DNA from: Metopolophium dirhodum
Taxonomy: Eukaryota; Arthropoda; Insecta; Hemiptera; Aphididae
DNA length: 64,000 bases
Assembly: GCF_019925205.1 (NCBI RefSeq)
Contig: NC_083560.1
Coordinates: forward strand, 64,989,266-65,053,265
Reading direction: 5' to 3'
Shown: positions 24,250 to 37,159 of the stretch, piece by piece
Position numbering within the stretch: the stretch's first letter is position 1
Layout of the letters: each line of letters begins with the position of its first letter
Program-made: the position numbers and the translations under genes
The notes under the pieces: generated by a model
What the model saw: the letters and a program-made list of their open reading frames with translations, nothing else
Database searches by the model: none
What the model was told of the DNA's origin: nothing

Positions 24250-24960
24250 AATATGACGTGTATAGGCCGACGACGATAATAATATACATTTCCATTGGAT
24301 GAAGTACGTTTACACGGAACGCGTAGGTAAGTATACATAATATTATATCGTATGATTTATGGTTACATTAATTTAGTGACCGGACCTTGTTGGGGTAATC
24401 TGAGAACCGCGGCGATGGGGGTCTCGTGACGATCCCTAAACGAGTAGCCAATACTACGATGAAAAAAAAATAAAAATATTTCAAAATGTCTTATGGGAGA
24501 ATAGGATAATCGAATGGACCACTGGGAACCGGTTGTAATATTACCAGTAGGGTTTTGCGTGTGAATATATTTTGTCATTGTTTTTAAAGCAAGGGGATGA
24601 TATAATCTCATCGGTAACGATGACTGAGGTCTGCGGCGATGACTATAGCCATTATAATGTTATATATATTGTACGACATAATATACAAACCGGTGTTGTA
24701 CCGAGACTCTGTTATTATTATTATTATTACTATTACCCCTTCGCAGACGCTGACGAACGACAACGGCGAGTGTTCAGTAATCAATTTAATCGAACAACTC
24801 GAGGGAAAACCATTGAAATGGTAAAACGCGAAATCGGATTTCACAAAGGACGGCCAAAAGAAAATATTGTATATGAAAACACTTTTTTTTTCTTCTTCGT
24901 CTGATGCAAAGACGAATCACAATGTAATTTTTCGCAGCACTGAATATTTTTGCAAACACA
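24250..24960. other. Moderately GC-rich stretch with ATT microsatellite
   Basis: G+C content rises and a (TTA)n tract lies at about 24713-24730. Overlapping frames on both strands are open, but their products are low in complexity and carry no domain. It may be regulatory or untranslated sequence. Confidence 0.25.
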
Positions 24961-26700
24961 ATAAGCGTTCGACCGCGAGAACGAAGGAATAATAAAAAAT
25001 AAATAAAAAAAATAAACCCGACGACGGAAGCATTGGAATAAAAAAAGGACGCCGCAAACGTCTTTCAGTTATTTTCTAATCAAGTGCTCTTTTATATTCG
25101 CACCCAAATATTATTGTACAGTGTGCGACTTCGACACATGTTGTAGGTACGTACAACAACAACACAATATATATGTACTCGATCGAGGGCACCGATTATA
25201 CGATTTATAATACATGTATATTATAATATTATTATGCGTCGTCGAAATCTGCGGGGAAATGTTCGTATATATAATTATTATAATTTATAATATTATTATG
25301 ATGCCGTTATATGCATAGTGTATGACATTAGCTTGAATACTGCAGCAGACTATTATAATATGACCTTATGTTCTAATAATATTATTTACGTATCATAGAA
25401 CAGTATTAATCTTACATTATATTAACGAACATTTGCGTGTGTTGCAAGAAATTAAAATATCGATAATAATGATAATAGTAATAACAATATTGTGATTGAA
25501 CTATTGAAGTGTTTGGGTGTAGACTGCAGGAGCGTTAAGTACGTCAAAGCGGCTCTCTTTATTATAAGGACGTGATATTGTAAATACCTATTTCATTCGA
25601 TTAGTCATTTAAAACTTAATTTCGTCGTAGGAGCAAAATTAATAATTAAAGAATATTTATAAGTAATATACATATATTATTAGTAGGTTCACAATGAAAT
25701 CGTATGTGTATTCTAATCATCGAATAATACATAATTTTTACAATATGCCGGTTTTGAAGTAATTTTTTTTGTTTTGTTTTGTAGAAAATATTTGAACAAT
25801 ATATTATATTTAAGTGGTTCTCGTATAATATCTTGAATCTTAACTAATGGACGGATCCTCAAGGTATTATCCGGCGTACAAAACATTCATTGTACTACCG
25901 TAGTCTGCAATTATGACGTAATCGTAGACAAATCGTGGCTTTGTTTAGACGTCTGCGGTCTTAATGCAATTCGCTGTAGCCAGATGGCTAAATACAATAA
26001 TAATTATTCGCATTTTGTCTGTACGCGGATAAGAGAGTTTGCGTTATAGTTATTAGGACTAGAATAAATATGGCAATAGCATGTTTATGTGAGCAACTAT
26101 AATATATTATTATATCTTAGTTACGTTTTGTAATACATTATATTGTAAATAGGAAACGTCAAAAAGAGAAATCGATTTTGAAATGCGAAATCCTATATCA
26201 TAATGTGGTGTGGAAAGAAAATAATAATAATTTTTGGTTTTGTCGTAGACGCCATAACGTGAAATGGGTATTATTTCGGCGAGTAATAACAATAATAATT
26301 AATAATAGTAATAAATGCAAGGGCGTTACCGCGAACAATTACATTACTGACGCACGAATACAATGCGGATAACGCCACTGATGGCAGTGACTGATTTTCA
26401 GTGAATAAAAAAAATCAAAACGCGTATTTATAATTATTACGTCTATCGTGTTCCGTGGTGACCTTATTAGCATAATATATTAATATAATATATATTTAAT
26501 ATAACTAAATGAAGTACGGCGGCGTATAACTTTAGTAAAACTGATTAAACATACCCAATAGGTATGTCACTATGTCAGTAAACCTACGTGACTACGATAC
26601 CCATTGGCTATTTATGAATAAATTAATATTTTACGATTTTTGATATTTTGAATTCATAATTAATTTTATGATTTAGTATTCCTCGACAAGCCTATTATAA
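24961..26700. other. Non-coding A+T-rich DNA
   Basis: ATT/TAA-rich runs and no supported gene. The stretch ends in the target duplication TATTATAA (26693-26700) of the next element. Confidence 0.45.
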
Positions 26701-27115
26701 TCTGGGCCTTGCATCCGAATTAACCATAACACCTAACACCCCTAAAAACCCTTAAAAAATCAAACACCCGAAACCCATATAATCCTAATGATTCTGTTTT
26801 CAAAACACCCGGATTAACCAAAACCCGAAGAAAACATTCTGGACTAGGATTAATTGTTTTTATTTGTTTAGTGACAAATGTAGTGTAACTACTAACTGAG
26901 TATAATTATTTTGTAATTGTCAATTTTTATGTTGTTTGATTAATTCATCGTACGATTTGTAAGAATGTATATTTTTTTATATTATCTAATATTTATAATA
27001 TTATAATATTGTTCATGGCTCAGCCTTCAGATTTGTGTTAAATTTTTGTTGGGTTTGAACATCCAAATACACCCAGCACCCAAAAACCGAAAAAATGATT
27101 CGGGTGCTTAGCCAT
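26701..27115. mobile_element. hAT-like MITE with CACCCGAATCAT-type ends
   Basis: The right end reads AATGATTCGGGTGCTTAGCC; the left end TCTGGGCCTTGCATCCGAAT is its diverged inverted copy. The 8-bp duplication TATTATAA lies at 26693-26700 and 27116-27123. The termini are rich in ACACCCGAAACCC-type motifs. A related end occurs at 57060-57240. Confidence 0.7.
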
Positions 27116-27123
27116 TATTATAA

Positions 27124-29548
27124 CAATATCTTACATCGAATAAATGCAATAAGACCAAAGAAGAATTTATCGTTGACAATGTTTTTGATTTCCTGTCACA
27201 AGTGGTAACAATCCTATGTCTGGATGCCGCTTTATACATCAAGCAGGGCCGCCAATTTTAGACAAAAAGTAAATATTTAAAATCCTCAATTTCACTTTTA
27301 TCAATTGTACATTTTCAAAATACTCATGATGTTAAAATTGAATGCATTTTTATAAATGACTATCATGTGTGTATAGACGATTAAATCGTAAAAGTAAATC
27401 CTAAACAATAATTTCCGTTTTTTGATAGGTGTATAATATAAATTATGCGTATTGCTGTTAAAAGTTAGTTAATTATTTTAATTTAAAACAGCATAATATA
27501 GTTGTATTATTATTCATTAATGTAAAACAATTTCAATTTCAAAAGTTATAATTCACAATAACTAAAAAAATAGTTTGGTAAACAAATGTGGAACCACCTT
27601 ATAAATTTGCCGCCCCCAGAAATTAGTCCCTCAGAAATTAGTCATCCAGGATGGTCGTCCCCCATCATTCCCATCCCCCTAAATGTAACCCTGAGTATGG
27701 GAGTATCGCAGAATTCTGTTCCAACAATTGATGGAGTGCCGGAGTGTGGTATAAAAATAACAAATTTAACTCGCCAGATCATTCTAGAGAGCGTCGTGCC
27801 GCCACACAAGTATGAATAATTGATATCCACTGCAAGGCCCAAATGGTCGACCAGTCTAACATAAATGTTCATGCAATACTGCAAATTTGTCTAAAGGACC
27901 GTGTAGTCTTGATGCGCCTTCATTGCTCATCGTAAAACGATAACTATAGAGAGCGGATTATTATGTACTTGCATATTTTTTCCTTTTATATTTTTGGATA
28001 ATTGTCAGTTATCTTTACGAATTATAATAGATTCAATCTTATGCATTTTTTCTTGCATATTTGATCATAATTACATCCGTACTACGGTGGTAACAAGGAT
28101 GAACGGACGGTCCGAATAGGATTAATAACTACACGGTAAGCGGTATAGGGAAAGGTATGAAAACTAAAATGACGGTTAACCACATAGTTTAACCAATCAC
28201 AGCTCTAGAATATTTTTCAAGAAATCACGTTTAACGACGATGAGCTTCTTATAATGGAGGACGTCTGCTGTCAATCGATAGTACGAATTAAATTGTATAC
28301 GTACAATACCGTGTAATTGAGCATTGGGAAATCGTGGAAAATGCACGGCATGTCTATACAAGCTATTCCAACTCACGAAGAATTAACTTATTTTAGTTCG
28401 TGCAAAATTAATTCATGATATACAAATTCATTACAACTTTATTGTATTGTATCTGTACGGCGGAAATTGATGTAATAATGTTTTTTACTACATATTATAT
28501 AGATATAGACACGATATAGATTTTATATTTCCCCCGACGTTACAAATTATTTAAATATTTTTGACGCACGCGAGGCGTCGAAAAATGTCGGTTAACAATG
28601 CGAGTTTTTTGTTTTGCGTCCCCCAAAAATAAAACATATTTATAATAAACGATATGAGACTGCGGGAGAGAGAGAGAGAAAACCAAATCGAATACACTAC
28701 ATTAAACACGCCATTCGTGCGTAAACCGCCGCTACGGTCGTGTCGCTGTAGACAAGCTGTTGTTAATGTATATTGTTTATGCGCTCGTTGATTTGTAGAT
28801 GATATTATATTGTGCACATTATAATATATAATATAATAATATCATAAACGAGCCTCCAGCTGAAACAGTCAGTGGACAAATTTCGCTCGAAATAGCTGTA
28901 TAGATAATTTATTCCTAATCTGAAAACGGATGTAATATAACTGTACGTCTGTTTACCTATATATATACTCTATAATTTATAACGTAAAATATTCTTCAAC
29001 AAATTGTTATAATTTAGCACCTACACTTTAAACTTGGGGCATTCTTCGAAATTGTTTATAAAAATGTCAAACTAAATTTCACACACAAAATAAAAATTGG
29101 GAATTACTTACTTGGCAAACACAACGTGTTGTAAAAACGATTGGTAAACGAAATCAAGAACAACAATAATCCACAAATTTATTAAGATTAAATCTTACAT
29201 TTTACTCGATATAATCGACCAGGTCAGTTTAAAAATTGTATATTTATGACATTATTATATAGGTACAATATTAATATATACGTATGAGGTAAATTGTAAA
29301 AACCTATACTATAATTATAATAACTATAGCCAGACTACAGCCGAACAATATCACATGCTTTATTGCATATTGGCTATAGGTATCACTGCAGTAAATTAAT
29401 TTGTATACCTAATATTAATATTATACAAGTTATTGATGAGTTGAAAGGCTAAATATTAGAAAGTTGGATTTTGATAGTGAATAATGATTGCGACTATGTT
29501 TAAACTTAAAATAATAAAATAAAATTGCTAAAATTATAATGTTTAAAT
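27124..29548. other. Non-coding DNA with a moderately GC-rich part
   Basis: The interval 27586-27884 is open on both strands without recognisable domains. The part from 28550 to 28870 is richer in CpG and has a GA run (28666-28679) and a TCAGT initiator-like motif near 28868. No gene model can be built. GTTTAAAT at 29541-29548 is the left duplication of the next element. Confidence 0.4.
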
Positions 29549-29992
29549 CAGGGACTGGAACCTTTTGAATTTATCGGTATCGGTTCTGGTACTGGTTCTC
29601 CAAAAATAAAATAACTGTTCCGGTTCGGTTCTTAAAAAAAAAAAAAAAAGGTATCCGTTCCAAATAATTTCGGTACTGGTTCCAGATAATTTAAGTACTG
29701 AAAAGTAAAATAATTTGAAATACCTATCCGGAATTCGGGTTTAATTAATAGTATGAGAAATATAAGAAAACTCATATGATCATACATAGTTTATACACAA
29801 AACAGTAATACTATTAAACTTTGATAAATAAAATTATTTTATTTTTGAACCTATAAGAACCTATTTAGTTTAAAAATTCCGGTTCTGGTTCTTTATTTAT
29901 TAAAATAAAGGTTTCGGTTCCAGTTCCGGTTCTTAATATTTTAAAGGTTCCGGTTCAAGAACCGGTTCTTTTAGGTTCAGTTCCAGTTCCTG
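29549..29992. mobile_element. hAT-like element, second member of the GAACCGG family
   Basis: The left end CAGGGACTGGAACC matches the inverted right end of the element at 11447-12685. Its own right end GTTCAGTTCCAGTTCCTG is the inverted partner. Flanks GTTTAAAT and GTGTGAAT agree at six of eight bases, a decayed target duplication. Both ends are filled with CCGGTTC/GGTTCTGG motifs. Length is 444 bases and no frame is supported. Confidence 0.8.
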
Positions 29993-30000
29993 GTGTGAAT

Positions 30001-30879
30001 GCTACATATTTTATTTGTAATAGCATTTGTTATTGAATATTAATTAAACCTGCAACCTACTATTACTAAACAATTGTTACTCAATTAAGGAAATAGGTAT
30101 TATATTCTGTTTTAGCAAAACATATATTATTTAACCTCTTAGATAACGGGCCATGCCTATATCATCATGGAAACGTATTTTGTGTTAAATAATTAGTTAT
30201 AAGGTTATCCAATTTAATACAGCTTTCAAGGTTGGTGAGAGAGGTGGAGCCCTCTCTAGTTGGTGACCTGTAAATAAATACATCATATTTTATACCATTT
30301 TCAAATCTTAGATATTTAAATTTAAAATAGAATGAAGTTTTAAATACTTAAGTAATTTTTGATTTTCGGGAACTAGGATTTACCTATATTAAACAATGAA
30401 AAACTATATCATTTTATAATATTATTGATCTATAATAGGAGTATAATATGACATTTCAATAATGGCAGTTTGCGGGAAGCGAGAAGACATTCTTTATTAC
30501 TTTTTAAGTATAGATGACACCCACCATCTCCACCCCCTCTCTCATACACACACATATGATAATAGTATCAGATATTAACCTATATAATAATACAATTGTG
30601 TAATATTTCAGCATCTTGCATTGCTGCGTACAATTTTAGTTTTGCAAAGTACGAAATTGTACACAATTTATTATTATTTAATCTCTGCTCAAACTGCAGT
30701 CCTATTTGATATTTTGCTCGTCACCTCACCTATACCTATACGTGTTAATGTACAAATAATAAATATATATATATATATATTTTTCACACACTCACGAAAA
30801 CATCACGATGATAATAATATTAGACACAGTCATCGTCGAGTGGTTACTACAATATCATAGTGGTTTGATGTACGGGGCG
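30001..30879. other. Non-coding DNA
   Basis: A (TA)n run lies at about 30762-30780. No supported gene. Confidence 0.45.
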
Positions 30880-31020
30880 TGGGAGTAGCTGTGTGCAGTA
30901 CGCGATGGTGAGGGAATCGAATTTGAATAGAGTAGCCGAATCACGAACAACCGGTGTCCGCCGCCGCCGCAGTGGCAGGCGATTCGACCCGCGGCGAGAC
31001 CTGTGCTTTAACGCGCGCGG

Positions 31021-31063
<43 letters not shown>

Positions 31064-31340
31064 CGCGCGCGCGCGTGCGCGAGAGAATATCTTAAACGGC
31101 GTGTGAACGTCCCAGGTGCAGCAGTAGTGTTTCTGTTGGCCGCCGACAATGGGCATTATGATTTTCCCTTTTCGTAACGCACACACACAATATAATAGAC
31201 GATATTCATATCGTATACCGTTCGATTATTATATTGTGTACGCGTACCTATATAGGTATAGAGAGTTGGGTGTATTAAAACACTTCCAACGCGGCTGTGC
31301 ACACGCGCGTCCGTCGCGGAAAACACACCGCACAGTGACT
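30880..31340. other. GC-rich island with CA/CG dinucleotide tract
   Basis: This is one of the most G+C- and CpG-rich stretches of the window (CCGCCGCCGCCGCAGTGG, ACGCGCGCGGACGCGCGC). It surrounds a (CA)17 microsatellite at 31028-31061. Open frames cross it on both strands, but much of their length is translated dinucleotide repeat, so none is called. A promoter or first untranslated exon is the likeliest role. Confidence 0.35.
31021..31081. repeat. 61-bp alternating purine-pyrimidine tract (CG)n(CA)17(CG)n
   Basis: From A31021 to G31081 purines and pyrimidines alternate at every step, beginning ACGCGCGC, passing through (CA)17 and ending GCGCGTGCGCG. Such sequence is the classical substrate for left-handed Z-DNA. 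It lies inside a CpG-rich island. Confidence 0.9.
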
Positions 31341-34128
31341 GGACGATAATATCAGCTATTATTATTATTATTATTATTATTAGGCGTTATTATTATAATC
31401 ATTATTGTATTATTCCGAGACGTCCGACGCGGACCCGCTCACCGGTGGTTGCGGGGAAATAAATAATAAATAATAATAATAAAAAAAAAAACCTTCGTTA
31501 TTAATGGCACCGTGGCGCGGTGGCGGTTGCTTAATGATAATAATGCGCGCGTTCCGAATATGTAGGTATAATATATATAGACATAATATTATATTATAGT
31601 CTTTCGTGTTTCGCCCCACCCGACACCCTCTGCAGTACATCGCTTTCGGTTTATTTTCATTCTCCTCCCGTATAGTATAAGGTATATGTAAAGCGAGCGA
31701 CCAATATGCGTTCCACGTGAACCGCACGATACGGGATTTAAAATTTTACGACAGCAAACAAAAAAAAAAAAAATGCTTAAAATAGGAACAATTTTTAGTC
31801 GACATAATTTTTAGTAGTGAGGTGCAAGGTGTGGCAAGAAATCATTTAATCCCGAATAGCTTTTGACGTGCATATTATACAATGCTCATTACCGGCTATA
31901 GTACCTATCGAATTTTCAATGCTGAACAACAACTGCAATGTACAAATCTTGGTTCCTGTACACGATCGTGGACCGTTGAAACGTTGAAAGTTTTGCATAA
32001 CCAACAGAGTTAAACATGCAGAGTGAACCGATTGTATCCTATAGGTACTTCAGTTCTAGTACCTACCATAGTAATGTAAATTGAAACACAGATCCAATAC
32101 CATAATTCTTAGAATTAAACGTATATACTTTCAAAATAAACAGAAAATGCTTCATATGTTGCTAGTTCTTGTATATTAAGCTGTTCCGTTTCATTGTCTT
32201 ATTTTCTCCTTACCACTATTATATTTATTGACTGAAGAAAACCGCAGTAAGAACGGAAATCCTCCGGAGAAAAACTTTGCAGTCGACCGAAGATATAATA
32301 TCATCTCAAATGAGTGGTTTTCTAGTGAAAACCTTCGATCTTCCAGAGAAACACCTATAAGAAAACGATGTATCGACCAGAGAAAATACCTACAGGAAGC
32401 GTGTCCCTCGGTAAAAAAATTAGCCGTCTTGGGCCTGTCAATCGGCAGAATGATGTAAAACATCAGAATTATTTTGTATAGAAAATATGTATGAAAATTG
32501 AAAGGATGATTAAAGGAAATAAACATGGCATAGTCAAAAACAAAAAAATTCTATTTTTTTTTAATTTAATTATTAAAATTAAAATTGATGGACACAATTA
32601 CACAAAAACAATAATTCTTTGCCATCCCGAGATATGTACTGCACGGACGGCCACTTGGAAACCAGAGCTATAACTGATTACATAAACTTTTCGTGAACCA
32701 ATAAAGTGAATATTCTAATATATTGAGAATTCTGTTTTCATGTACTGCCCAAAAATGTCTGCATTGTTAGACTTGTTAATATAATATCATCGTCGGTATT
32801 TGGCTGATGATTGTTATTGAATATGGGTGAAGATACCTCAATATTATGTGGGTTACATAATACAGATGATTTAAATGGTAAAATGGAATATAAAAATTAA
32901 ACTCCCCAACAAACTAGGGATCCTTTAAGCTGCTGTTATGTATAGGCGTTATTGTTCACTGATGAAAAAAGAGATTTTCATTGTGTTCGTTTAATTGTTT
33001 CCGTGTTCAAGTATTAAAAAAAAGCCCACGTATGCGTCCACAAATCCGTCTGTGGTCAACATATTTTTGCGCCCCAAATGTAATGTTTTGACATGGTAAT
33101 TTTTCTCTTATTGAACGAACAAAAGCACTAAAGGAGGGGTCAATTTACTTTCACCCTAACGGCAATTCCGTATCAAACACCACGGGCATAGAGCTATAGA
33201 ATATTCACAGTAACACTAGTATTATTATTATTGTGTTTATAAATAAGTGGTCTCAACCGTTCGAATGTAAGTGACATTCCAAACGAGTTCACAACGGAAA
33301 AGTTAAAAACATAATCCACTGCGATTCTTTACAAAATACATGTCGAATAAAAAAAAAAACACGCACGTATTACGCAACAAAAATTACTTTACATTTCTGT
33401 GCATTTATATTAGTACAACAAACATGAAATGTACGACGTACATTATATATAGTTAATAATATATAACTTGCGTTGATCAAATTAATTATCGACGACTTAT
33501 CTGCAATATATTTTCCTAAAATCTGAACTAATATTATAAATTAATCAAATTTGAACGTACAACATATAATATAATATTATGTCCATATAGAAGAACGTGC
33601 TGAACGATTTCGAACCTGGGTATATTATCACTGTGTGGTGTATAAGGGCGCGTATATTTAAGGGAGGGGCAAAAGAGCTCCGTCCCTTCAATTTTCTATA
33701 TCCGTGTATTATTGTTAAACAATAAATATAAATGTAGCATTTATTTGATTTTTTTTAACCTAAACTCATTAATTGGCTTTCTAAAATATTTATATACTTT
33801 ACCTATAGGCTACCTATATGTAGATACTAGATTATAATATATAGGTGATCAGAAACTCGTAACTACCTAATATATATATTTTGTTACCACCACCCTTGCT
33901 TCTACTGAACATATTTTCTAAATAATCGCGTCCGACTGCACAGCTGTTATAGGTACACAATTAATCCGTGGACCGTGGTACATAGAACACGGTCATACTG
34001 TTGTCTGTTAAAGTATATGGCGGTGGTAGTTATAGACAATATACTGCACCGTGTGGTGAGAATATCTTCATAATAATATCTTAATATCTTGCGTATAGGT
34101 ACATTATATATTATATATATTCATTGTA
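31341..34128. other. Non-coding DNA
   Basis: An ATT microsatellite lies at about 31357-31381. At 32228-32458 there is a frame of 76 codons with repeated GAGAAAAC-type phrases and no domain; I do not call it. Otherwise A+T-rich sequence without genes. Confidence 0.4.
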
Positions 34129-35709
34129 CAGGGTGTATCTTATGTCATTTTACGTGGGGTTTTTTAACGATTATGGATCGATGACATGGAATTTTGTTAA
34201 AACGAAAAAAGACGTGTCTCTTTATTTTTAACAGGCAATATTTTTATATTAATTTCAAAATTTCTAAACACGCTGGTGTACCAATAGCAAAATAAACTTT
34301 ATTTTTTCAAATGGCAACTACTATATTTTTATCAGATTCTAGTAAAGCTTTTTTTTCTGAAAATTTTGATAGTCAAATCATCAATTTTGGTTCGCTAGTT
34401 TATTAACTATGGCCCTCTAAAGTTTAGTAAAATATGCATTAATACTTTTAATTGAAATAATTGGTATAGGTTTAATTTACAAGAGCTACATACATTTTTC
34501 TTATAACTACCTTTTATAACTTGATATTTGAATCATAAGTTCCCTATATTGGTAGGTATCGCATGCAAAGTATGAATTTAGCATTTGAAATTCTTTAAGA
34601 ATTATTTAATAGTCGTGATTTAAAATAAACTATTTTCAAGATAATTAGATAAATCGTTAATCTTAATATAGGTTTGTAACCTAACTAGTTTGTAACCTAA
34701 CTTAGGCATACTTTTAATCTAAGTTAATTACAGATTTTTAATATTATTATAACAAGAATCAAATACCATTAATACCTACCTATTACCTTAGACCTTAGCC
34801 GCCTAATAAAATATCCAAATTTATGCTATTGTAAGAAAAGTATGATAGGAAAAGTACGAAATAAAATTTCAATGTCCAAAACTAAAAAATAAGAAGGGTC
34901 ATAAATTTCAACTTCTAAATTCATACTTGCGATACCTACCAATATAGGCCTACCAATAAGTAATTAACCTATATGGTTCAAATTTCAAGTTTATCCCACT
35001 ACGAGAAGAGCACCACAAAATATTACACTTTTTTCATAATACAATTTTTTTTAACCACCATACGTCCATAAATACCTAAGACATTAATGTCAACAATCGA
35101 ATACCATTTACTAATTAACCATTCTTACTTTAACCACCTAATAAAAAATCCAAATTTATGATATTGTAAGAAAAGTAACTGTGAAGTAATTAATTATGAT
35201 TACTTATAATAACAAATTAAAATAATAATATTGATTTTGATGATTGTATGTTAAAATAAAAATAATTAACTATGTTTGCCAACAATTTTGTTTATGTTTT
35301 TTTTTTAGTGTCATTAGATTACCAATTGAACTACTTAAGTGTATAAAAAGGTAGTTAAAAGAAAAAAATATTTAGCTCTTGTAAATTAAACCTATACCAA
35401 TTATTTCAATTAAAAGTATTAATGCACATTTTACTAAACTTTAGAGAGCCATGGTTAATAAACTAGCGAACCAAAATTGATGATTTGACTATCAAAATTT
35501 TCAGAAAAAAACTTTACTAGAATCTATTAAAAAATAAAGTTTATTTTGCTACTAGAACACCTACGTGTTTAAAAATTTTGAAATTATTATAAAAAAATTG
35601 TCTGTTAAAAATAAAGAAACACGTCTTTTTTCGTTTTAACGAAATTCCATGTCATCGATCCATAATCGTTAAAAAAAACCCCGCGTACAATGACATAAGA
35701 TACACCCTG
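34129..35709. mobile_element. 1.58-kb TA-flanked fold-back element (CAGGGTG ends)
   Basis: The left end CAGGGTGTATCTTATGTCAT and right end ATGACATAAGATACACCCTG are inverted copies, each flanked by TA (34127-34128 and 35710-35711). The arms stay complementary for several hundred bases: AACGATTATGGATCGATGAC against TCATCGATCCATAATCGTT, and TTCGCTAGTTTATTAACTAT against TTAATAAACTAGCGAA. Further in, TATATTGGTAGGTATCGCA (34550) has an inverted copy near 34945. A direct repeat with TCCAAATTTATG occurs at about 34797-34850 and 35130-35180. No frame is supported. The termini and TA suggest a non-autonomous Tc1/mariner-group element, but that is inference. Confidence 0.8.
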
Positions 35710-35711
35710 TA

Positions 35712-36741
35712 TATTATATATTATATATATGTACGCCGGTAACTGAAATCAAGCATTTAAATCGGAACACAAAGAACAGACGCCGTCCGTGTAAATGTTT
35801 TAATATATTTTGGTTCGTTTGTGTCCGAACAATCGTTTGTTATTATTGCTATTGACACGCATGTGTAAGACAAACTGACAAAGAATATCGTTATATATTG
35901 ACTACAGTAGATGAGGCAGAGACCTTCGTGTTTATTAGTCGTTCTATTCGAATATACGTTGAAAATTCACCGAAATATTATTGGAAACGTAGGTATATAT
36001 CCATGATGTCAAATGATCAATATTATATTATAGTAAATAAGAGTCTACACGGATCGTAGGTAAAGCCAAAAAAAATTCCCCTCTAGACAGTAACTACTGT
36101 TAATAAGATATGTCGTGAATCGGGAGAAAAATTACAATAATAATATAATATACGTTATTTTAACGTTTATTATAATAGTTTCAATTGTTTTTCATTGGTA
36201 AAAATGTCGTATAAATTATGGTATATTATCCGAAAATTCCATACTAAAAAAAATTAAAAATGCCGTTATCAAAAGTAAACCCATTATATTTTACTGAACT
36301 TCAATGCGGTAAAACATATTTGCATAATCTAACGGCAATTTATTAACTTACAATAAAAAAAAGGTTAAATTCTGAATCAAATTTTTTATTTAAGTTTTTG
36401 AATAAAAATTCATTTGTAAAACAATGTAACAAATAATATTTATGTTGATATTATTGTGACTATCAAAAACTACAAAAACAAAAATGCATTTTTCCTAAAA
36501 TAGTATGGACCACACTACCTAGTAGGTACTAACTGTTTTTTATGAACGCTTGATTTATTGATTATTTATAAATAGGTATGTAATAATCACTGCAAAATAA
36601 AATATGTAAATTAGGCCAGGTTCTTTGAATAGATCTTATGAAATCTTTAAACATGCAATTTTTAAATATACATACATTTTCATATCAGGGACGGTTGAAA
36701 TAAGTTTAGTTAAAGTGTAGCCTAAGCATCATAGTTATTTT
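35712..36741. other. Non-coding DNA
   Basis: A+T-rich sequence without a supported gene or bounded repeat. Confidence 0.45.
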
Positions 36742-36784
36742 GAATTCTGCACGGAGCGATAAATGTATTGATTTTACAATGGTG
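36742..36784 (-). repeat. Terminus of the dispersed repeat family
   Basis: The reverse complement contains CATTGTAAAATCAATACATT then TATCGCTCCGTGCAGAATTC. The same phrase recurs at 56131-56174 and 59441-59480 and, more diverged, at 14783-14823. The homology may extend rightwards to about 37000. Confidence 0.55.
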
Positions 36785-37159
36785 TGTGTTTTTATTTTTT
36801 GTGTTTGTGTATTTGATAAGTAGCTTATCCGGAGGGAAAGTGAATCTAGTTGGTGCTTTGAGGAGGTCAACATTAAAGGTAGCTTTTAAAAGGGCCGGGA
36901 AAAACAAAAACAAATTAAGCAAGAACGGTAATTTTTACGCAAAATTGGTTTTTATCAAATTTGGGTTTTGGTTTTTGGTGTAACTCAAAAATAAATTACC
37001 GAAGATAAATTATTGTGATAAATGTATTAAATGTGATAAATAAATTTACAAAATGGTTATATTATTGTCATTTTCTATACACCATTTTGAAAATTTAAAA
37101 CAAGATTCCGCGTAAGTAGGTTATTCTGTAGCCAAAATATATGACATTTTTTTTATGTT

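Noticed and set aside
27244..27621. Possible hAT element between CAGGGCCGCCAATTTTA and AAATTTGCCGCCCCCAG
   Set aside because: The ends match only in part and the flanks give no 8-bp target duplication.
27586..27884. Frames open on both strands, proline-rich on the plus strand
   Set aside because: No domain or conserved motif; dual openness in a GC-richer patch is expected by chance.
30847..31186. Overlapping open frames on both strands of the CA/CG tract
   Set aside because: Their products contain long Cys-Val or Thr-His runs that are translated (CA)n repeat; no domain or splice support.
32228..32458. Plus-strand frame of 76 codons with repeated GAGAAAAC phrases
   Set aside because: No domain, no splice sites, also open on the other strand; likely repeat-derived.
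36768..36983. Plus-strand frame of 71 codons before the LINE
   Set aside because: It starts inside a copy of the dispersed repeat and has no protein-like features.
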